Shown here piece after piece: positions 33,002 to 45,244 of a DNA stretch of 64,000 bases (position 1 is the stretch's first letter; each line of letters starts with the position of its first letter). Under the pieces are notes generated by a model, which was not told the origin of the DNA, ran no database searches, and saw only the letters and a list, made by a program, of their open reading frames with translations. The stretch is from Coix lacryma-jobi var. lacryma-jobi (Eukaryota > Streptophyta > Magnoliopsida > Poales > Poaceae): the NCBI GenBank assembly GCA_009763385.1, contig CM019831.1, forward strand, positions 84,913,845 through 84,977,844, written 5' to 3'. The translations under genes were made by a program, and so were the position numbers.

Positions 33002-33430
33002 TTGGCCCCTAATGGGTTTCGGTGATTGGATGAAACACAAGATTACTGTGACTAACGTGTGTTTTGCAGAAACGGGATTGAGATAGGTCATGTAATGGCG
33101 ACGATATGGGCATATGGAGTTCATGTGCCCTGGCGATGGATATCGTTTCGGTTTTCAAAGGACGGACGACGAAGACGGTGGTAGGCTAGGCTAAGTGTCA
33201 TATGGTGTTGGAGGACACTTAGGTAGTCTTAGGTCTTTGTTTTTCATTTGGCCGTACTATAAAGGGGAGCGTGAATCAGTAGCTTGACCTAGATGAGTCT
33301 ATTGAGGTTGGTGTGGTGCACACTTGTTATTTCAGAGCCCTAGGTAGCTCAGAAAGATGCCTTAAGTCGAGAGGAACAAAAGTCGTTTAGGCCGCGTCGC
33401 GATCCGAGTTGAGTTTGCCCTTGTAATGGG

Positions 33431-33794
33431 CATCGGACGCTGGCTAGGTGGGCATCGGACGCGTCCGATGCTCACCCCGACTAGGGTTTAGTCTGCTGCG
33501 TGGCATCGGACGCGTCGTTGTGTTCACATCAGACACGCCCGTGCCACTGTCCACGTGCGCGTGAACTGGGAGTTGCATCGGACGCTGACATCGGACACTG
33601 AGGGCCAGTGTCTGATGTCCATGCAGAGAGGTTCCAGAGAGGGTAAATCCACATCGGACGCGTCCGATGTGATGGCATCGGACGCTGCCCAGCGTCCGAT
33701 GTCCCCTTAACAGGTCTGGCAAGAGGGTACAGTCGACCGTTGGTTGAGGTCATTGGCGCGTCCGATGCCAGGCATCAGAGCGTCCGATGCCCTC
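33431..33794. repeat. Palindromic motif cluster in LTR of element F
   Basis: CATCGGACGC and its complement GCGTCCGATG recur about a dozen times within 360 bp, some joined as the palindrome CATCGGACGCGTCCGATG. The cluster sits just upstream of the candidate TATA box of the F LTR, where enhancer repeats are expected. Confidence 0.85.
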
Positions 33795-33838
33795 GCAGAG
33801 AGCCCTATTTGGTGCTCTTTTGGATGACCGGTTGGGGG

Positions 33839-33849
33839 AGTATTTATAC
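33839..33849 (+). promoter_or_regulatory. Candidate TATA box of LTR F
   Basis: GTATTTATACT lies about 45 bp downstream of the palindromic motif cluster and 0.7 kb before the LTR end, in a C/T-rich setting. It is the best promoter candidate in this LTR, but no transcription start can be read from sequence. Confidence 0.5.
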
Positions 33850-34565
33850 TCCTCCCCCTCATCCATTAGAGTGTTCTTGCCACTTCCATCTGCTGAGAGA
33901 CACATTGTGAGTGTGAGTGAGTGCAAGAGCCCTAGTGAGGTTGAGTGAATTGCTAATTAAGAGAATTAGTGACCTCCTAGTGAGAATTGAGTAGCAAGTG
34001 TGCATCCATCCATCTCTTTGGCCTTGTGTTGGTCAAGTGAGAGTTCTAGCTTGTACTCTTGGTGATCGGCATCACCTAGACGGCTTGGGTGGTGATCGAA
34101 GAGCTTGGGGATCATCCGGAGGCTTTGTGGATGACCCAAGTCAAGTTGTGACCGGTAGCGAGCGATTCACCGGGCTGGAGTGGCGAAGAATCAGCTCGTA
34201 GTGAGCACTTGATCCTTGCGCGGATCAAGGGGGAGCGATACCCTTGCGCGGGTGCTCCAACGAGGACTAGGGGGTGTGCCGACACCTCAATACCTCGGCA
34301 AAAAGATCGTCGTGTCATGTCTACTCTCTTTACTATGCATTTACATTTTAGCAATTCAATTCCACATTTGCTTGTTGTTTCTTTCATAAGTTGAATTGTC
34401 ATGCTAGAGTAGAAATGGTTTAGCGATAGTCTTTTGTGCGGTTGATTCTAGTCAAACACACTTCTAAGCACTAAGGGGTTAATTGGGGCTTGATAGGTTT
34501 TAATATTGCAAGAAGTTTTAGAAAAGCCCAATTCACCCCCCTCTTGGGCATCTTGATCCTTTCAA

Positions 34566-34578
34566 TTGGTATCGGAGC
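34566..34578 (+). other. Primer binding site of element F
   Basis: TTGGTATCGGAGC begins two bases after the LTR end at 34564. It differs by one base from the tRNA-Met complement TGGTATCAGAGC. Its place next to a TTCA terminus and before gag supports the assignment. Confidence 0.82.
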
Positions 34579-34617
34579 CTCTTGCTCTCGATTTAGGCTT
34601 AACCGCCTAGAGTTAAG

Positions 34618-36039
34618 ATGTCCGGAGGTGATGGACCACCTCCCATGTTCGAGGGAGATGACTTCCCGTATTTGAAAATCTGTATGGAGTCGTACCTAGA
34701 AGCGGTTGATGTTAAATGCTGCGATGCCGCGATCACCGGCTTTGCCAAGCCCAAGGAAGGCACAAGCCTTACTCCTAATGAGGAGGAAAATGAGAAATGG
34801 AATGCAAAAGCCAAAAACATCCTTTTTAGAGGCATTTTCAAGGATGTGTTCAACCGCGTCCGGAACCACAAAAATGCCCATGATCTATGGGAAAACATTT
34901 GTGCGCTCCATGAGGGAACCAAGAGTGAGCGTGAGGAATGATATCATTTAGTTATGCAAAAGCTTCATTCTTTTGATATGCATGCAAATGAAAGTGCAAA
35001 TGAAATGTACTCACATTTGAATGTTATTGTAGAAGAACTAAATGGACTTGGCCTCACACAAATGCAACCATCCGATGTTGTGAGGAAGATCCTTTGTGTC
35101 CTCCCAAATGAGAAATATGGACACATTGTGACGATGCTACATCAAGGTGATCTTTCCACCGCTACACCAACTCAAATCTTGGGAGAGATCAATGCGCATG
35201 AGATGTACATGCACATCACACCAAGTGGTGGCTCTTCCACCGACAAGAAGAAGAACTTGGCCTTCAAAGCAAGCCATGAAAAGAAGGGCATATCCAAGGC
35301 TATTGAGGTGCATCATGAAAGCTCAAGTGATGAAGAGGATGATTCCAACATCGCTCTCATGGTGAGAAGAACCACCAAGATGTTGAAGAAGCTTCACAAG
35401 AACGGAGTCAACTTTCACTCAAGAAAGAAGATGTTCTTCACAAGTAGCAAGAGGAGGCCTATCTCCAAAATGGATTGCTACAATTGCGGTGAGCTTGGCC
35501 ATCTTGCTCATCAATGCACCAAGCCCAAGAAAGAGAGCTACAAGAACAAGAACAACGGCAAGAAGTATGACTCATCTAGCGAAGATGAGAAGAAGAATGA
35601 GAAGCCCTACAAGAAGAAGGATGGCAAGAAGAAGCAATACCACAAGAAAGGTGGTAAAGCTTACATTGTTGGTGATTGGCTCACCGACATTGACTCCTCT
35701 AGTGGCTCATCAAATGAAGATAGTGATGATAAGAAGGAGAAGGTGGCCGCTCTAGTCATTGGCTCCTCTACACCACCACCACCACCGTCACCATCATCAT
35801 CTACACACCTATGCCTCATGGCTAAAGGTGATCGAAAGGTACAAAGCGATGATGACTCTAGTGATAGTGATAGTGATGGTGAATTTGAGGCACCCTCTTA
35901 TGATGAGCTTGTTAAATTGCTAAACAACTACTCTAAAATCATAAGAAAGACTAGAGCTAAAATGAAAAGCTTGGTGATGAAAATGAATCTCTTATTGAGA
36001 AGTATGACCATGATATACATGCTAGTGAAGAACCGAGAA
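34618..36039 (+). pseudogene. gag of element F, N-terminal part
   Basis: Copia-type gag starts at ATG 34618. The core domain spans the first 200 codons. An in-frame TGA at 34939-34941 interrupts it at codon 108; the same frame resumes at once and continues. A CCHC zinc knuckle (CYNCGELGHLAHQC) lies near 35475-35517, followed by a Lys/Glu/Ser-rich tail with acidic serine runs. A frame change occurs near 35950. Element E interrupts the gene at 36026-36039; the reading frame closes perfectly onto 50213 when E is removed. Gag here is therefore split and inactive. Confidence 0.82.
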
Positions 36040-38014
36040 TGCAATAGCAAGGCGACCAGAGGGGGGGGTGAATGGGAGCACAAAAATTTCTCTCGAAACT
36101 TTGGCCTTTTATCCCCAAAATCAACCCTCGAATGCTTTGATCGAAACCGTGATGCCCACGACCCTTGGAAGAGGGTGCATGATCCCTAGGATCACAGCGA
36201 GGCACCACAAAGCGATAGCAAACCAAACGCCAAAAGCTCCGGCGCAAGTTCAACCCTCAAAAATCATGTCCCAAACGTAGATAGATGGCTACGTCGAGAA
36301 ACTCTCAAATACCTATGCTAACTTGTAGCAAATATATCTAGAAAGGTTCCTTGATCAACTCCAGGGCCAAGCGAGAAGTCCAAAAACCAAGCAAAGAAGC
36401 CGGGAGAGCAAACACACTAAAATGCAACACTCAGCAGGATCCCAGCCTGTCCGGCCCTGGGGTCCCAGACTGTCCGCCCCTACTGCGGACTGTCCGCGAG
36501 GGAATGGCAGACTGTCCGCCGGCCAACTGAGCGAAACAGCAAGGTTGCTCCTGGACTGTCCGCGGTTTATACCAGCGGACTGTCCGCCGGTCAACTGAGA
36601 CCCAAACAGCAAGGACCCACGGCCACTGGTCTGGCCAAGTCCCCGACGCGCGGACTGTCTGCGGGAGGAACGACGGACTGTCCGCGACGTCCCAGTGAGG
36701 GCGATTTCGGTGGCCCTTACACAACTCTTCCCAAATCCAAATCAAAACTCTATCCCACGTTCCCAAACTTGGAGAGGATGATCACGAGGTAGTTAGGAGA
36801 CTATCCCCAAGAAATCAACCGCTCAAATCGATTCAATCACCAGGAAATCGAAAGGGGAGGAGTATGAATGAAAAAGCGCCACGAAAACTAAATCAACCCG
36901 ATCTACTTGTTCGTGAGGAGTTAGATGAATTCCTTCGGTGGAAATGATCTCCTCACTATAAAGAACAAGTTGATTCAAACCGATTTCGCAAAGATGCAAT
37001 AGAAAGGGAGATCGAGTGATGGGAAAATCGCAGAGAAACGAAGAATGCGAAGAACACAAACAAAACGCGAATCAAGTCACCGATCTGCAACCGTGTGGCT
37101 ACCACACGCTACAACAGTGAGATTACGGTCTCATTTCCTCAAAATCTCTAGTACACAGAGGTATGATTCTCTGCGGATCTCAGTAGCTACAGCAGGGGAT
37201 TGGGAGAGCAGGAAACCCTAGAAGCAAAGAGCAAATGACTGAGATAAAATGGGAGGAGGGTGTCTCCCTCTACTTATCCTAATTCTAATTCCTACTCTAC
37301 CCCTCTCTAATTACAGAGCGAACTAGCTAAACCCTAGGGTTATTCTGGACCAACTCGAAGATGCTGGTGATCCGACGGCCACGCCCCGCACAACTGGTAG
37401 CGTTGCCTCGACGCAACCTCACCGATTGCCGCCACACGCCGCCACCGCTCCGCTCGTCCTTTTCCCAGACTTCACCCCCGGTTTTGATGCCCAAGCCAGG
37501 AAACCAGCCTTCACGACCAACCCCCGGTTTTGAGGCCCAAACCGGGAAACCAGCCGTCCATCGCCTGAGTTTTGTGGCCCAAACATAGAAAACCATCAGC
37601 GCCCAGGTTTTGAGGCCCCAAACCTAGAAACCGTCCACTCGGTGGTTTTTCTGTGGCTCAACCACCAAACCGAGCCATAGAAGGGATGCACCGCCCGTGC
37701 ACCCCGTCCACCGACACGCGTCCTCAGGTCCTCGACCCGAGCAACACCGTGCCCCGCAAGTCTCCGCTCGTCGCTGTTCCAGGCTGTCAGCCACCACAGC
37801 TGATCCTCAGGCTACCAGTCCCTCAGTCCAAGCCTCACGTCCGCCCTTCACCGCTCCCGGTCCGTCGGCATGACACGTCTCTACTTGACGTTCACCTTGC
37901 CCTCGATCACTGTCTCCGTGCTCGACACCTGCACAACACAAGCCAAAGAACCTGCGATCAAACCCGTTGACAATCACTCATCACTCGAGACTCGGCATAC
38001 ACCCATGTATCTGC
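36026..38014 (-). repeat. Left (3') LTR of element E
   Basis: It matches 48209-50212 from the CCGAGAATGC end through to CATGTATCTGCA. It includes the GGACTGTCCGC repeat cluster (36441-36690), with more C-to-T and G-to-A type differences than the right copy. Confidence 0.88.
36441..36690. repeat. GGACTGTCCGC motif cluster in left LTR of E
   Basis: Eight related GACTGTCCG sites lie within 250 bp. At several sites the flanking CGG or CCG is changed to CAG, TGG or CTG compared with the right LTR, the pattern left by deamination of methylated cytosine. Confidence 0.85.
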
Positions 38015-39416
38015 AATTAGCAACGCTAATCGCACTCGTGCTGTCACAAAGCAAGGGAATGCAAGTAAAACTCAGACCAAAATCACGCAAAGTGGCCATC
38101 ATCTAGAGTAACAGGGAACAACAGCTAGCCGCAGCAAAATACTCAGCCTCCATGGTATACTGGGCGACACTAGACTGCTTGCGAGAGGACCATGAAACAA
38201 GAGAAGAACCAATAAACTGACAAGTCCAGAAGTGGACTTGCGATCAATGCGACATCCAGCAAAATCGGCATCAGAATAACCGCAAAGGGAGAGGGTGGAG
38301 GAAGCAAAATACCAGATCCCAAATTCTGGAGTGAAGGATAAGTACCTCATAATGCGCTTGACCGCCTGACGGTGAGAAGTGCGCGGCGATGACTGAAAGC
38401 GCGCGCAAAGACACACCACGAACTGAATGTCCGGGCGTGTCGCCGTCAGGTACAGTAGTGACCCGATCATACTCCGATACTCCTTCTGGTCCACTGCTTC
38501 TCCATCCTTGTCCGCATCCAGGGCCGTTGTGGTCGACATGGGTGTTGGAAGTGGCTTGGCCTCACCCATATCGAATTTCTTCCGGATATCCTTGGTATAC
38601 TTACCCTGGTGCACAAACATTCCCTCTCGAGATTTCTTGATTTGCAATCCGAGGAAAAACGTCAACTCGCCCATCATACTCATCTCAAACTCCCTGCTCA
38701 TAGTGTCTGCAAACTTGGCAACCAAAGCGTGAGAAGAACCACCGAAAATGATATCGTCCACGTAAATCTGGACTAAGAGAGTGTCACTGCCTTGCTTGAG
38801 GAGAAAAAGCGTTTTATCCACACATCTCATTTTAAAACCCTTAGCAAGCAAAAAGGTTTTCAACCTATCATACCAGGCTCTAGGGGCTTGTTTCAAACCA
38901 TACAAAGTTTTGTGAAGTTTAAAAACGTGGTTTGGAAACTTGGGATTTTCGAAACCGGGGGATTGTCTCACATACACCTCCTCTTCTATGTAGTCGTTTA
39001 AGAAGACACTCTTGACATCCATTTGAAAAAGTTTGAACCCTTTGGTTGCAGCAAAGCCTAGAGTAGCCTAATCGCCTCAAACGAGCTACAGGAGCAAAAG
39101 TCTCCTCATAGTCTATCCCCTCCTTCTGACTGTACCCCTGGGCTACGAGTCTGGCCTTGTTTTCTCACAACATGGCCATCTTCTCCTGTTTGTTTTTGAA
39201 AACCCATTTTGTCCCAATAGGATGACACTCAGGAGGAAAAGGAACAAGTACCCAAACCCGATTTCTATCAAAGTTTTCTAACTCCTCATGCATGGCATTG
39301 ACCCAATCCGGATCCGTCAAAGCGTGTCCAACATCTCGGGGTTCAAAATCAGCAAACAAATGCAGAATGAGCAAAGTGAGAGATTTGTTGTGACCTAGAC
39401 CGAGTGACGTGATCAT
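38015..39416 (-). pseudogene. RT and partial RNase H of element E
   Basis: Copia RT begins near 39330 (DPDWVNAMHEELENF, GTKWVFKNK) and continues after breaks near 39165 and 39060-39022. It includes DVKSVFLND, LYGLKQAPRAWYDR, the catalytic YVDDIIFG motif (about 38735-38760) and the RNase H start (YSDADFAG). The RNase H frame shifts near 38215 and can be followed to about 38020, where it runs straight into the LTR. The last third of RNase H and the 3' untranslated part are missing. This would be the reverse transcriptase of the element; this copy is inactive. Confidence 0.85.
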
Positions 39417-39462
39417 TGATGTCGGCGATCATCTGTTGAGGCGGGTGTTGGCGCTGGATGTG

Positions 39463-40740
39463 TCATGGCGCCTCCCGAGCTAATGTAGCCTCCCCCTCAA
39501 CAGCAGCTGGTGCCTCCTCGGGTACAAAAGGTACCGCTCGGGGTGGCAGATCCCACGCCCCCCAAGTAGTAGAGGAAGAATGGTCTGGGCCGTGAGTCAT
39601 AGTAGAAGCCGCTCCTTGCGGCATAGCAGGTGGAGGAGGTGCTTGATCATCCATTCCTTCAGCACTTTCGTCCTCGTCATCAAAAAGAGGCTCACCAACC
39701 TCATGATCACCTGCACACTCAAAACGAGAAGAGGGACAAACCATGGTCTCGTCGAAGGTGACATCTGATGTCTCCATGACTCGGTTAGTGTCAAGGTTAA
39801 GTACACGATAAGCGCGAGTATGAGTGCCATAACCCAAAAACACACCGTCAGAAGAACGGGACTCAAACTTGTCCAAGTTGCCCTTTTTGAGTATAAAAAC
39901 AATGGCAACCGAAAATTCTTAAATAACTCACCTTGGTCAGTTTTCCAAAACGCAACTCATAAGAAGTCTTTTTCAAGAAGGCTTGGAGAAAAATGCGATT
40001 GGAAATGTAGCATGCAGTGCTCATAGCCTCGGCCCAATATCGCCTAGGAGTCCTATGCTCATCGAGCATCGTCGTGGCCATCTCTACAAGGGTCCGATTC
40101 TTCCTTTCTACAACACCATTCTGTGGCAGTGTGTAGGGAGAAGAAAACTGATGCTCTAAACCCAAAGAGTCACAAAACTTCTCAAAATCCAAATTCTTGA
40201 ATTCGGAACCATTATCACTCCAAATTGCTCGCATCGAGTTCAAAGGGAACTCGTTCTGAAGACGCAAAATCAGATTGCGAGCAAAGGAGAAAGTCTCGGT
40301 CTTCTCAGCTAAAAGAGGACCCAGGAATATCTCGAAAAGTCATCATCAACAACAAGCACATACAACTTCCCCCCAACCGAGCTCACCCGAGTCGGACCAA
40401 CAAGGTCCATGTGCAAAAGCTCTCCAGGGCGCTTGGTCATGACCTGAGTCACAGGATGGTGGGGAGCGGCAACCATCTTGCCATGTCTACAAGAATGGCA
40501 AACAAGATCCTTCTCCATGGATAACTTGGGCAATCCTTGGATTAGGCCAAGTGAACTAAGCCTTGCAAGCAAGTCGAAGCTCAGGTGACCAAGTCTCCTA
40601 TGCCACTTCCAAAGATCAGAGGAGCAAGGTCCAGCCAAAAGACAACCAGAAATTCCAAACGACTCCGAGAAATCCGCACGAAAGACTTTTCCAAAGGGCG
40701 AAATCACGCAAACAAGATTGCCCTGAGGATCCAAAATGCT
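39463..40740 (-). pseudogene. Pre-integrase and integrase of element E
   Basis: The gag-pre-integrase zinc finger (WHRRLGHLSF, CHSC) is near 40490-40610, followed by the integrase core: MDLVGP and DDFSRYSW, then SDNGSEF and NGVVERKNRTL in a shifted frame (40267-39863), and a C-terminal part (39876-39463) with VFLGYG and an acidic, Pro-rich tail. Frames change near 40310 and 39880. The upstream end joins the protease frame exactly when solo LTR G and one ACTGA are removed, which shows that G inserted into a continuous pol gene. Confidence 0.85.
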
Positions 40741-40745
40741 ACTGA
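40741..40745. repeat. Target-site duplication of solo LTR G, left copy (ACTGA)
   Basis: ACTGA precedes TGTGACACCC and recurs after the CCACA terminus at 45245-45249. Confidence 0.92.
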
Positions 40746-43700
40746 TGTGACACCCTAGTGTAAAGCACTGCATTAGGAACCACATTTAGCTACCAAAATG
40801 CATAAGCAATGCATTGCATCATTTCATGTGCATATGAGTGCTTTTTGCCTTTTTGTTTATTTGGATTTTGGATTTCTATTGGATTTGATAGTTTAAGTGG
40901 ATTTCTATCTTGGCAAATAGTTTTATAAAATAAAGATTATTGAGTAGAGTGCTTTTCATGTTGGCATTTTGACCTAGTTCAAAATAGTTGTCAAATAAAA
41001 ATGAGTTAAACAAAATGTTTTATGTCTCAAAAAATTGGCTTTGTTTATGTGGAGGTTGTAAAAATGGTTTTCAGAAAAAGTGTCTTATATGAAAGTTGTA
41101 GAGAAAATTATTTTGAGCAACTTTTATTTTTTGGGTCAAAACCTAGTTTGGAGTTTTTGAAACTGTTTTTGAATGGTCAAAGTTTGGAAAATTTCTGGAA
41201 AAAGAAAAAGGAAAATAATTTTCCTTCCGCGCCCACCTTTCGGCCCATCTGGCCTTTCAGCCCGCCTTGCACGCGCGCCGGCACAGCTCGCCCCCGCCCG
41301 CCCGCGCCCGCGCGCGCCCGCCCGCGCGACGCGCCGGTCGCTCTGACCGCGGTCGCGCCGTACGCCGGCGTCCGCGCCATGTGGCCGGCGATGCCAGAGC
41401 AAAATCTGCCTTCGCCACTCCTCGCCCGATCTTGCACCACGCGATCACGCAAGCTATCTCCCCCGGCCACTCCCGCTCCGCCTCGGCTGCCGCGCCCGCT
41501 CGCCGTGCACGCCAGCGCCTGCAGCTGCCGCACACGCCGCTCGCCGACCGTGGCCCCCGCCACGACCCCCAGCCGGTCACGACCGAGCAAAACCGAGCAC
41601 CCCTTCGATCTCTCTCACCCGCGCTCACACCCCACCACTCACTCTCACTCTCTCTCTCTCTCGCGAGCGCTCGTGGTGAGCACCGAGCCGCCGAGACCAC
41701 CACCGCAACCACCTCCTTCACCATTCCGGCCTCACCGGAGCGTCTCCCTCCGATTCCTTCCGCACGCCGCTCCGCCTCACCGTTGCACACGCGGTGCGCA
41801 CGCTTCCACCCCCGGCCGACCATCCCCGACTCCGGAACGCGCCGTGCCTCCGTCGGCCTCCATTCGCCACCGCGGAGTCCGCGTCGTCGTTCTTCCCTGA
41901 CCCGAGCTCCACCGCCTCCCTCCTTCGTCCACGAGCCTCACCGAGCCATGGCAAGGTGAGAACACTCTCCACCCGCAACGCTACCGCTCTCTCTCTCCCT
42001 CTACTCCCCGGCCGAGCACCATGGGCGCCGCCGCGGCCCTCTCACATGGCCAAGCTCCTCGGGAGCCGTTCAAGCCAAACCAACCCCATAGCCTTGCTCC
42101 CTAGGGTCTACTTAAGCTTTCGCCTCCCCCTATTTCACCGGCGACCGCCGGAAACGGCGTAGCCGTATGTCGCCGCCGCCACCGCCCGCCACCGCTCGTC
42201 ATCGGCACGCTACGGCCATGCGCTGGCCGAACCATCCACACCATCCGATGCGCCTCGTCGAGACGAGTCCATCGAGCACCACACCGCCGCCGAGACCTCA
42301 CCGCCGGCGAGCAGTCGCCGGTCAACCTCTCTCCCCTATTTCCTCTCTGTGACGGGTGGATCCTGTTGACCAACGGACCCCGCGCGTCAGCCTCACCTGG
42401 CCCATGGACCGGGTTCACGCAGGCCAGCCGGGATGATTTAAATGTTTTCCTTTTTGTTTTATTTTCCAAAAATGCTTGTTATTTTGTGTAGCTCGTTTTA
42501 AAAGTCCAAATGAAGTACTTTCAGTTTTGTTAGCTTGTTAATGAGTAGATCTACCATGGAAAAATATGAAAGTATTTTTGGTAGAAGTTTGTGTTACTGT
42601 TTCTATTTATTTCAATTTATATGCTTTTGTTGAGATAAATGGAAATAAGTGCTTTCTGATTGAGTTAATTCATGGAAAATTTTGTGTAGGTTTCTTATCA
42701 TGTTATGTATCTATGAAAAATATATGAGGCACTATTTATGTAGAAAAAGTTTCTGTTATAGTTTAATGTCCTTTTTGGCTGATTTATTATAATAAATGTT
42801 AAGGTGCTTTATGTGTAAAAATAAATCATGGGAAAAATTATACAGTCTCTGTGCATGATGTTTTAGTGAGGAAAAATGTAAGCATGGATTGTTATGTGAA
42901 TAGATTTGGAGTTGCTTTACAAATGTACTTTTCTGTGTATTTCTTTGGAAATTCATGTAAGAAATAATATAATGTTTTGTTCATGGAACTTCCTTGATAA
43001 ATATGAAATATGAAGTAGAATCTGGGAAAATATAAAACTGAGTTTAGCACCCTTTTCCAGTAGGGTTGCAGTTCAATTGGGTTATTTTGGGATAGATTTG
43101 TTTATTTTGTGTAGGCATGTATGTTTATGCTCTGTCAGTAAATTTCTGCAGTAGAGTATTTATGAGTAGGTGAAGCTAGGAAAATTATGAAATCTGCTGT
43201 TTGACACTTTTGTGTGAAAAGTTAGTTCAAAGTGCCTTTTTAAGTAGTTTATTTGTTCTTTTTATATCTGCTGTTCTTATTTTATTTCTAGCTGAAAATT
43301 GTTCAGTGAAGTTCAGCAGGTGTTAATTGCCTTCTTGAATTTTGTGCATTTTTCTGAGTTAAGAAAAATGCACTTGCAGTTCAAACCTGAGTTCTTTTGA
43401 ATTATCAAATAAGAAATAGGTGAATTAATGGATTTTGTTCTACGAGATAAATAAGTATTTACCTCAATGTCAAAAGTTGTTCAACAAGTTGGTTTTGTTG
43501 GTTCTTATCACCACATCTCGCACCACATATTATTTATTTATCATTTTCAACCACATTGCAATAAGATCGACTCTTCCGGAGCCCGACCAGGAGCAGGAGG
43601 CAAGCGCCGAGCAGGAGATCCCGGAACTGCATCAAGCCGCGGAAGTCGACCCCACGCAAGATACTAACCTGCCTGAGTGCCCCTCCCACGAGGCCTCAGT

Positions 43701-45244
43701 CTTCTCTCAAGGCAAGCCCTGGAGCATCCTTAAGTCTCCCAGTTTTAGAATTAATATTACTCGAGTATTTTATATTGTGATGCATTAGGTATAGGAGTTG
43801 ATTGAATCCTACTTGCTGCATTACCATTCCTTGAATATTGATTATACCTGCCTTGTTCTCCTGTTAATTATTTATAATGTAGAATTGCTTAGGTTGCTTA
43901 ATAAAAGTAGTAGTTAAGGATGTTTCCGTAATACCCCTGATTAGTACTTACCGGATCACGGTTGGCTATATTTGCTATCGTGGAAAAGAACCTGAGTAGT
44001 AATGAAATACGGTCAACTGGAAGGCAAGGCACAAGTTTGGAAACTTGGGGCAGTCCGTCCGTTGGATCGTGTAGGTTTGTATCGATGTTGGCCCTCGTTC
44101 ATTTTTGAATGCGCCCTCTTACTTAGGGATACGTCGGTGCCGTAATCATCGACCCCAAAGCCGGTTAGACGCTGTTCGGGCCGGTCTCAACCCGTGTCGT
44201 GCTCTCTAGTATGGAAAATACGATCTGCCGCGTGAGGCCATCGCCAGGTTCCAATTGGGCGGTCCGTGCTGTGAGCCGCGATGATTACCACCACGAACAA
44301 GCATCGAGCGGTTGCCCAATGCATGGACCCGACGGGGAAAGTGTGGGCTGGTATTAAAGGTCTTTCACCAGCTGGTTTGGAATTCGATTCGAGTCGCCGT
44401 CTCCCCCGGTTAGTGGGAAACTATGGCGAGCTTCAGCACGATGCAACTACATGTGAAGAGTAAATGTTCAACTAAAATATGGATAAGTCAACTGGATATG
44501 GTTATACTTTTGCTTGTTAGACTCAAGTGCGTGTAATAGTTCAGGTGCAAACCTAGAGTAAAGAAATAGGTCTAAAACTGACAGCTCATCTATGTCATTT
44601 AATACTCCTTATCTTAATTGTGAGCTTTCCGCAACTAAAAGATCCCAGCTCCACCAAAAAGGCCTTGCATACCCTGGGTGTCTTTATTTTCAGTTGGACG
44701 GGTAAGTCTAGCTGAGTACATTCCCGTACTCAGGGTTTATCCCGTTGTTGCAGATGGCCAGGTCTACTTTGGCTATTGTAAGCACTGCCTCTACCCAGTG
44801 GAAGGTGATGAGGAGTAGGCCCAGGGCAGGGTCGTCCAGAAGCTTCCCTTTTTCTTTTGCTGGTCTGAGACTTCTAGTGGCACATTATCTAAAAAGGGAA
44901 GAGTGAGTTGTGTTGAGTTGGATTTATCAAACAATGTTATATTTGGACCACATGTGTGGTGGTCATGTTTCAAACTTAATTAAGCTTCCGCACTTTTAAA
45001 TTTGGTATTGTAATAACTCCGTATTAAATTCATACTCTGATGTTTTAAATTTGGTTCGATTATTGTGTGTTGTATCCTTGCGAATGTAATTCTTGGACGA
45101 TGCGATCCTGTATGTTGTATGTTGATAGAAATCCTTCGAGATTTCCGGACTACCGGGGTTATATGGGTTCAAGTGCGAGTCGATGTCAGACGGATTTGAC
45201 TAAGACGGTACTTGAGCTCTTATAATCAGGACGGTTCCGCCACA
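40746..45244 (+). mobile_element. Solo LTR G, 4.5 kb, gypsy (Tekay-like)
   Basis: The unit begins TGTGACACCC and ends CCGCCACA, has TG...CA termini, and is flanked by a perfect ACTGA duplication. It contains no primer site, gag or pol, and only one copy of the repeat is present, so it is a solo LTR formed by recombination between two LTRs. Plus orientation and the Tekay-like label are inferred from the TGTGACACCC start, the length close to LTR A and the similar plan of GC-rich promoter followed by AT-rich sequence. Overlapping GC-rich ORFs at 41022-42162 on both strands are not genes. From 42400 to 45200 I see nothing coding. Confidence 0.88.
41220..42370 (+). other. CpG-rich block in solo LTR G
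   Basis: This stretch is strongly GC-rich, full of CGCC/GCGC steps, with a CT repeat at about 41640-41663. It corresponds in position to the GC-rich promoter block of LTR A (8450-9350). Long frames in several phases on both strands are a side effect of the composition. Confidence 0.55.

Larger units (their letters stand above)
25394..34564 (+). repeat. 5' LTR of element F, split by element C
   Basis: The LTR pieces are 25394-25403 and 32997-34564, about 1.57 kb in total once C and one copy of its target duplication are removed. The proposed termini TGAAC and TTTCA are inverted repeats in the usual TG...CA form. The right end is firm because of the adjacent primer site. The left end is inferred from the TG and could shift. 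Confidence 0.65.

Noticed and set aside
41022..42162. Long overlapping ORFs (up to about 290 codons) on both strands in GC-rich DNA
   Set aside because: They lie inside solo LTR G, overlap in many phases, are Pro/Arg/Ala low-complexity and have no recognisable domain. High GC lowers stop-codon frequency.
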